A DNA stretch of 64,000 nucleotides from positions 1 to 64,000 of the forward strand of contig NZ_JAHLQJ010000020.1 of the NCBI RefSeq assembly GCF_018919145.1, read 5' to 3'. Source of the DNA: Paenibacillus brevis (GTDB lineage: Bacteria; Bacillota; Bacilli; Paenibacillales; Paenibacillaceae). The notes below the pieces were generated by a model. It saw only the letters and a program-made list of their open reading frames with translations. It did not search any database and had not been told where the DNA came from. Below are positions 60,821 through 64,000 of this stretch, in pieces. The translations under genes were made by a program, and so were the position numbers. Each line of letters begins with the position of its first letter. Position 1 is the first letter of the stretch.

Positions 60821-61627
60821 CTACAGGATAGCGTGATGCCGTCCTCTTGGAACTACCATGGGCGAACCGCACAGCGGGTCTTGAATGACAGTGCAATTCA
60901 GTCCGAAGATATCCTTGACCATGGTGCTTGTAATGACCTCTGAAGGTGTTCCTTCCGTGACCAGCTTTCCTTCATGCATCGCAAAGATATGGTCCGCATA
61001 CCGCGCCGACAGATTGATATCATGAAGCACCATCATGATCGTCGTGCCGTGCTTGCGGTTTAGATCGGTAAGCAGATCAAGAATCTCGACCTGATAGGTA
61101 ATATCCAAGAAGGTCGTCGGTTCGTCCAGGAACAGGATATCGGTCTGTTGCGCCAGGGCCATCGCAATCCAGACACGTTGTCTCTGGCCGCCGGACAGCT
61201 CATCGATATCATGGTTGGCGAACTCGGTGATATTCATAATTTCCATCGCTTCCGCGACGGCCTCATAATCCTTCCTGGACCATCCGCTAAACATGGATTG
61301 ATGCGGAAATCTTCCGCGTCCGACCAAGTCTGCAACGGAAATGCCCTCCGGGACGATCGGAGACTGCGGGAGCATTCCGATGACACGGGCCAGCTTCTTC
61401 GGCGGAATCTTGCTGATCGGCTTGCCATCGACAGTAACCTGGCCGGAGATCGGCTTGATCAGCCTTGCCAGCGTCTTGAGCAGCGTCGATTTGCCGCAGC
61501 CGTTCGCTCCGATAATGACACTGATTTTGTTGCTGGGGATCACAAGATCGATCCCGTGAATTACCGTCTTATGGTCATAGCCGGCAACCAGTTGCTCGGC
61601 TTGAAACAGATGTGTGGCTGGCATCAT
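60821..61627 (-). CDS. Iron-siderophore ABC transporter ATPase (FecE/FhuC-like)
   Basis: A 268-residue ATPase: Walker A GANGCGKST, signature LSGGQRQRVWIAMALA, Walker B ILFLDEPTTFLD and the switch His in VLHDINLSARY. This motif set is typical of the FecE/FhuC/YusV group for ferric siderophore uptake. Its start overlaps the stop of the permease gene (ATGA). It is last in a permease-permease-ATPase operon whose binding-protein gene runs off the window. The high conservation of the ATPase gives no hint of the siderophore. Confidence 0.92.
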   Translation of the reverse strand: MMPATHLFQAEQLVAGYDHKTVIHGIDLVIPSNKISVIIGANGCGKSTLLKTLARLIKPISGQVTVDGKPISKIPPKKLARVIGMLPQSPIVPEGISVADLVGRGRFPHQSMFSGWSRKDYEAVAEAMEIMNITEFANHDIDELSGGQRQRVWIAMALAQQTDILFLDEPTTFLDITYQVEILDLLTDLNRKHGTTIMMVLHDINLSARYADHIFAMHEGKLVTEGTPSEVITSTMVKDIFGLNCTVIQDPLCGSPMVVPRGRHHAIL

Positions 61628-62655
61628 AACTCTCCCTTCCGATTCATTTGGATAAGCAGGAAGATCAGGTAAGGCGCTCCGAGCAATCCTGTAATAATCC
61701 CGACAGGATATCTGACCTCGAAGAGAAATTGCCCGATCAGATCCGCGCCCAGAACCAGATTAGCTCCAACAAGACCGGCGGGCACCACATTGGAATGGCC
61801 GGCCCCGACTAATCGGGTTGCGATCGGTCCTGCAAGGAAGGAGACGAAGGCAATCGGTCCGGTCGTTGCGGTAGCAATAGCAACCATGGCGACAGAGCTG
61901 ATAATCAGCACGATTCTTGTCTTGTCCGTATTCAGGCCAAGCGATGAAGCGGATTGCTCCCCGAGCTCCAGCAAGCTCAGATGCTTGCTGAGGGCAATCA
62001 GAATCGGTGCCAGCATGATCACCGTGATCAAGAGCGGAGGCAGTTCCTTCATTTGGGAGCCGTTCAGGCTGCCCGTAAGCCATCTGAGAGCAGAAGGGAT
62101 ATCTTGCTGCGCACTGATCAGAATCAGATAGGACACCACTGCATCCAGCATAGCCTGCATCCCGATACCGATCAGAATCAGCCGTCCAATGGAGAAGGAT
62201 CTTCCTCGGGACAGCAGATACATAATAAGGACCGTAATCAATCCGGCCACCACGGACGCGACCGATACTACAGCATTGGTGGAATGCAGAATGGTTATAC
62301 AAAAGACAGCAGCTGCACTGGAACCGGAGGTAATACCGATAATGTTCGGATTCGCAAGCGGGTTGCGCAGCATCGTCTGGAAGACGATCCCGGCCATCCC
62401 GAAGGCCATGCCGGAGAATAATCCGGCCAGCATTCTCGGCAAGCGGATCGTATTGACGGCGAAGGAGACGCCTTTGACCTGCTCTCCGAACAGTGCCCGG
62501 ACAATCTCCTTGACCGGATAGATGGTATTCCCTAAGAGGAGCATGGCGCAGCAGAGCAGCACGGCCAGCAAGGCAAGGCTGCATGTGACAAGTACCCAGC
62601 GGCGACGGCGTTGACGCCGGCCTGACATAATGAATTCTATCGTATCATTTCTCAT
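61624..62655 (-). CDS. Iron-siderophore ABC transporter permease (FecCD family), second subunit
   Basis: A 343-residue permease with about nine hydrophobic segments and FecCD hallmarks: IRLPRMLAGLFSGMAFGMAGIVFQ, NPLANPNIIGITSGSSAAAV, GPIAFVSFLAGPIATRLVG and the C-terminal YPVGIITGLLGAPYLIFLL. An Arg-rich N-terminus (GRRQRRRRW) is cytoplasmic. ATGA overlaps link it to both neighbours. It forms a heterodimer with the permease encoded at 62652. Confidence 0.92.
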   Translation of the reverse strand: MRNDTIEFIMSGRRQRRRRWVLVTCSLALLAVLLCCAMLLLGNTIYPVKEIVRALFGEQVKGVSFAVNTIRLPRMLAGLFSGMAFGMAGIVFQTMLRNPLANPNIIGITSGSSAAAVFCITILHSTNAVVSVASVVAGLITVLIMYLLSRGRSFSIGRLILIGIGMQAMLDAVVSYLILISAQQDIPSALRWLTGSLNGSQMKELPPLLITVIMLAPILIALSKHLSLLELGEQSASSLGLNTDKTRIVLIISSVAMVAIATATTGPIAFVSFLAGPIATRLVGAGHSNVVPAGLVGANLVLGADLIGQFLFEVRYPVGIITGLLGAPYLIFLLIQMNRKGEL

Positions 62656-63692
62656 AATGAACGCACTTTCGATCTAATCGCTAGGAATATTAGAAGTGGA
62701 GCTCCTACAAAGGCTGTAACCACACCGACCTCCAGCTCGCCGGGGCTGCCGAGCAGTCTGCCTAAAATGTCCGATATCGTAAGAATAATAGCGCCTGAAA
62801 GGGCGGACATCGGGATGACAAAACGCAGATCCGGGCCCAGTACCAGCCGCATGACATGCGTCGCCAGCAATCCGATGAAGCCGATCGGACCAGCTAAGGC
62901 TGTAACAGCGCCGCATAGAATCACGCCGGCCAGAGCCGAGATCAGCCGCAGCACACCTGTGCGCACGCCCATCCCCGTCGCCACATCATCCCCTAGCGCA
63001 AGCGCATTCAGCGCCGGGGCTGTGAGGATCGCCGTCACTACGCCGATGACCAGGAACGGAGCAAGCGTCAGCACGACGCTCCAGCTGCCTGAGCCGACAC
63101 TGCCCACTTGCCAGAAGCGAAATTGATCCATGACATAGGAGCGCGGAATCAGGATGGCAGATACAACAGAAGACAGGGCAGCACTAGTGGCTGCACCTGC
63201 CAAAACGAGCTTAATGGGCGTAGCGCCGCCACGCCCCATTGAGCCGATACCGAAGACGAACACTGCCGTTATTGCAGCCCCGACCAGTGCCAGCCAAATG
63301 TATTGGTGAGCGGCACTGATGTTCAGGAAGGCAATTCCGCTGACGACGAACACCGACGCGCCCGTATTGACGCCCAGAATACTGGGATCCGCAATCGGGT
63401 TACGGGTGACGGACTGCATCAACGAGCCGGATACCCCGAGAGCCGCACCACAGCATAAGGCGAACACAGTACGGGCAACCCGCTTGCGGACGATATTCGC
63501 GCCGTAGGACTCGACATCCGGGTGGAAGAGGCCGTCAAGTAATTCTTGAAGCCTCACCACCCGGGAGCCTAGTACCAGAGAGGCTATCGCGCAGAGCACA
63601 AGTAGAGCCAGGCAGACAAATAGCACTCTTTTGAAGTTCTTCGGTACAGATGAAATTAATTTTTGTTCTGAAATATCTGAAAAATTATTCAT
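62652..63692 (-). CDS. Iron-siderophore ABC transporter permease (FecCD family), first subunit
   Basis: A 346-residue permease with about nine hydrophobic segments and FecCD features: ARTVFALCCGAALGVSGSLMQ, NPIADPSILGVNTGASVFV, GPIGFIGLLATHVMRLV and ELEVGVVTAFVGAPLLIFL. Its ATG overlaps the end of the binding-protein gene by eight bases, so the genes are translationally coupled. A Fur box would be expected upstream of the binding-protein gene, outside this window. Confidence 0.92.
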   Translation of the reverse strand: MNNFSDISEQKLISSVPKNFKRVLFVCLALLVLCAIASLVLGSRVVRLQELLDGLFHPDVESYGANIVRKRVARTVFALCCGAALGVSGSLMQSVTRNPIADPSILGVNTGASVFVVSGIAFLNISAAHQYIWLALVGAAITAVFVFGIGSMGRGGATPIKLVLAGAATSAALSSVVSAILIPRSYVMDQFRFWQVGSVGSGSWSVVLTLAPFLVIGVVTAILTAPALNALALGDDVATGMGVRTGVLRLISALAGVILCGAVTALAGPIGFIGLLATHVMRLVLGPDLRFVIPMSALSGAIILTISDILGRLLGSPGELEVGVVTAFVGAPLLIFLAIRSKVRSL

Positions 63693-64000
63693 TTACTTTG
63701 TCAGCGGCTGCTCCAATTAGCTTCAAATATTCATCAATCGTGTAGGCAATCGAAAGCGGGTTGGGTGTACCGGCAGCAACCAGCGGCGTATCACTGTCAA
63801 TAAAGGCTACCGAGCCTCTTTGAATGGCAGGAATTTTGCCAAGCAGGGAATCTGCTTGCAGTGCCTTCAGGAGCTCATCATTGCCGTAGCCTACGATCAG
63901 GTCCGCATCGTTCAAGGCTTCTGCATTTTCAGCACTCAGCTTCAAGGAATAGCTTGTAGGGTCGGTAATTTGGGAGGTGATGCTCTCCGGATATTCCAGA
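63685..64000 (-). CDS. Iron-siderophore substrate-binding protein, C-terminal part (truncated by window edge)
   Basis: About 104 residues of the C-terminal part of a TroA/FhuD-like binding protein. The frame is open to the window end (LEYPESITSQITDPTSYSLK precedes the internal LSAENAEALNDADLIVGYGND). GKIPAIQRGSVAFID and TPNPLSIAYTIDEYL match the second lobe and last helix of such proteins. The N-terminus and lipobox lie outside. Being first in the operon, it delivers the ferric siderophore to the two FecCD permeases. Confidence 0.85.
   Translation of the reverse strand, partial: LEYPESITSQITDPTSYSLKLSAENAEALNDADLIVGYGNDELLKALQADSLLGKIPAIQRGSVAFIDSDTPLVAAGTPNPLSIAYTIDEYLKLIGAAADKVNE

Noticed and set aside
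1-64000. CRISPR arrays, tRNA or rRNA genes, integrases or prophage genes
   Set aside because: None was found when reading both strands by eye; a covariance or profile scan could still find a divergent case.

Overview
The window looks like chromosomal DNA of a Paenibacillus-type Firmicute. The support is LSAC-type lipoprotein signals, strong AGGAGG-like ribosome sites with frequent TTG/GTG starts, protein sequences that read as Bacillales, T-box and glycine riboswitch leaders, a Bacillus-type AraR system, and a copper-amine-oxidase-N stalk protein. No rRNA, tRNA, phage, transposase or CRISPR array was seen. The species assignment is inference.

Layout. (1) 1-9.5 kb: a LacI-type regulator, an RbsB-A-C-like sugar importer and three enzymes (M20 amidohydrolase/peptidase, D-lyxose-isomerase-like cupin, M24 creatinase-like protein). 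(2) 8.4-16.2 kb: a second LacI regulator, then a PHP phosphoesterase with a small partner, a MATE exporter and a MalF-G-E type sugar importer without its own ATPase. Near-identical operators (core GGTATCGAT) sit before the first regulator, before the first importer and before the PHP genes, so regions 1 and 2 look like one regulon. (3) 16.3-26.6 kb: glycosyltransferase plus UDP-glucose dehydrogenase, YdjM-like membrane hydrolase, DinB-like protein, Asp/Glu racemase, a divergent MATE/TetR pair with three operators, ArsR plus quinone oxidoreductase, a decayed MFS gene, a YdeI-like protein and an XRE regulator. (4) 26.6-34.1 kb: an unusual oligopeptide importer. Its binding protein reads as a circular permutation of the SBP_bac_5 fold, both permeases carry long extra N-terminal membrane domains, and the two ATPases are fused and divergently encoded. 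(5) 34.1-45 kb: stalk-domain protein, DinB protein, two small proteins (one GyrI-like) divergent from a WYL regulator, a MATE exporter, an 1183-residue secreted protein (CBM2-like, thrombospondin-3, VWA), a T-box relic before a broken acetyltransferase, and a flavodoxin/MarR pair. (6) 45-51.3 kb: DrrAB-like exporter with a two-component system, a soluble PAS-MCP, a FlxA-like protein and a short-chain dehydrogenase. (7) 51.4-57 kb: araR and divergent araB-araD-araA with AraR boxes. (8) 57-64 kb: LuxR-type response regulator and 7TM histidine kinase, a glycine-riboswitch-controlled amino acid permease, and a siderophore importer running off the right edge.

A non-coding repeat with GTTCAAAAAGTC terminal inverted repeats (MITE-like) occurs as two full copies and one fragment, all inside or beside sugar operons. 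The strongest candidates for something undescribed are the permuted peptide importer and the M20/lyxose-isomerase/M24 sugar operon.
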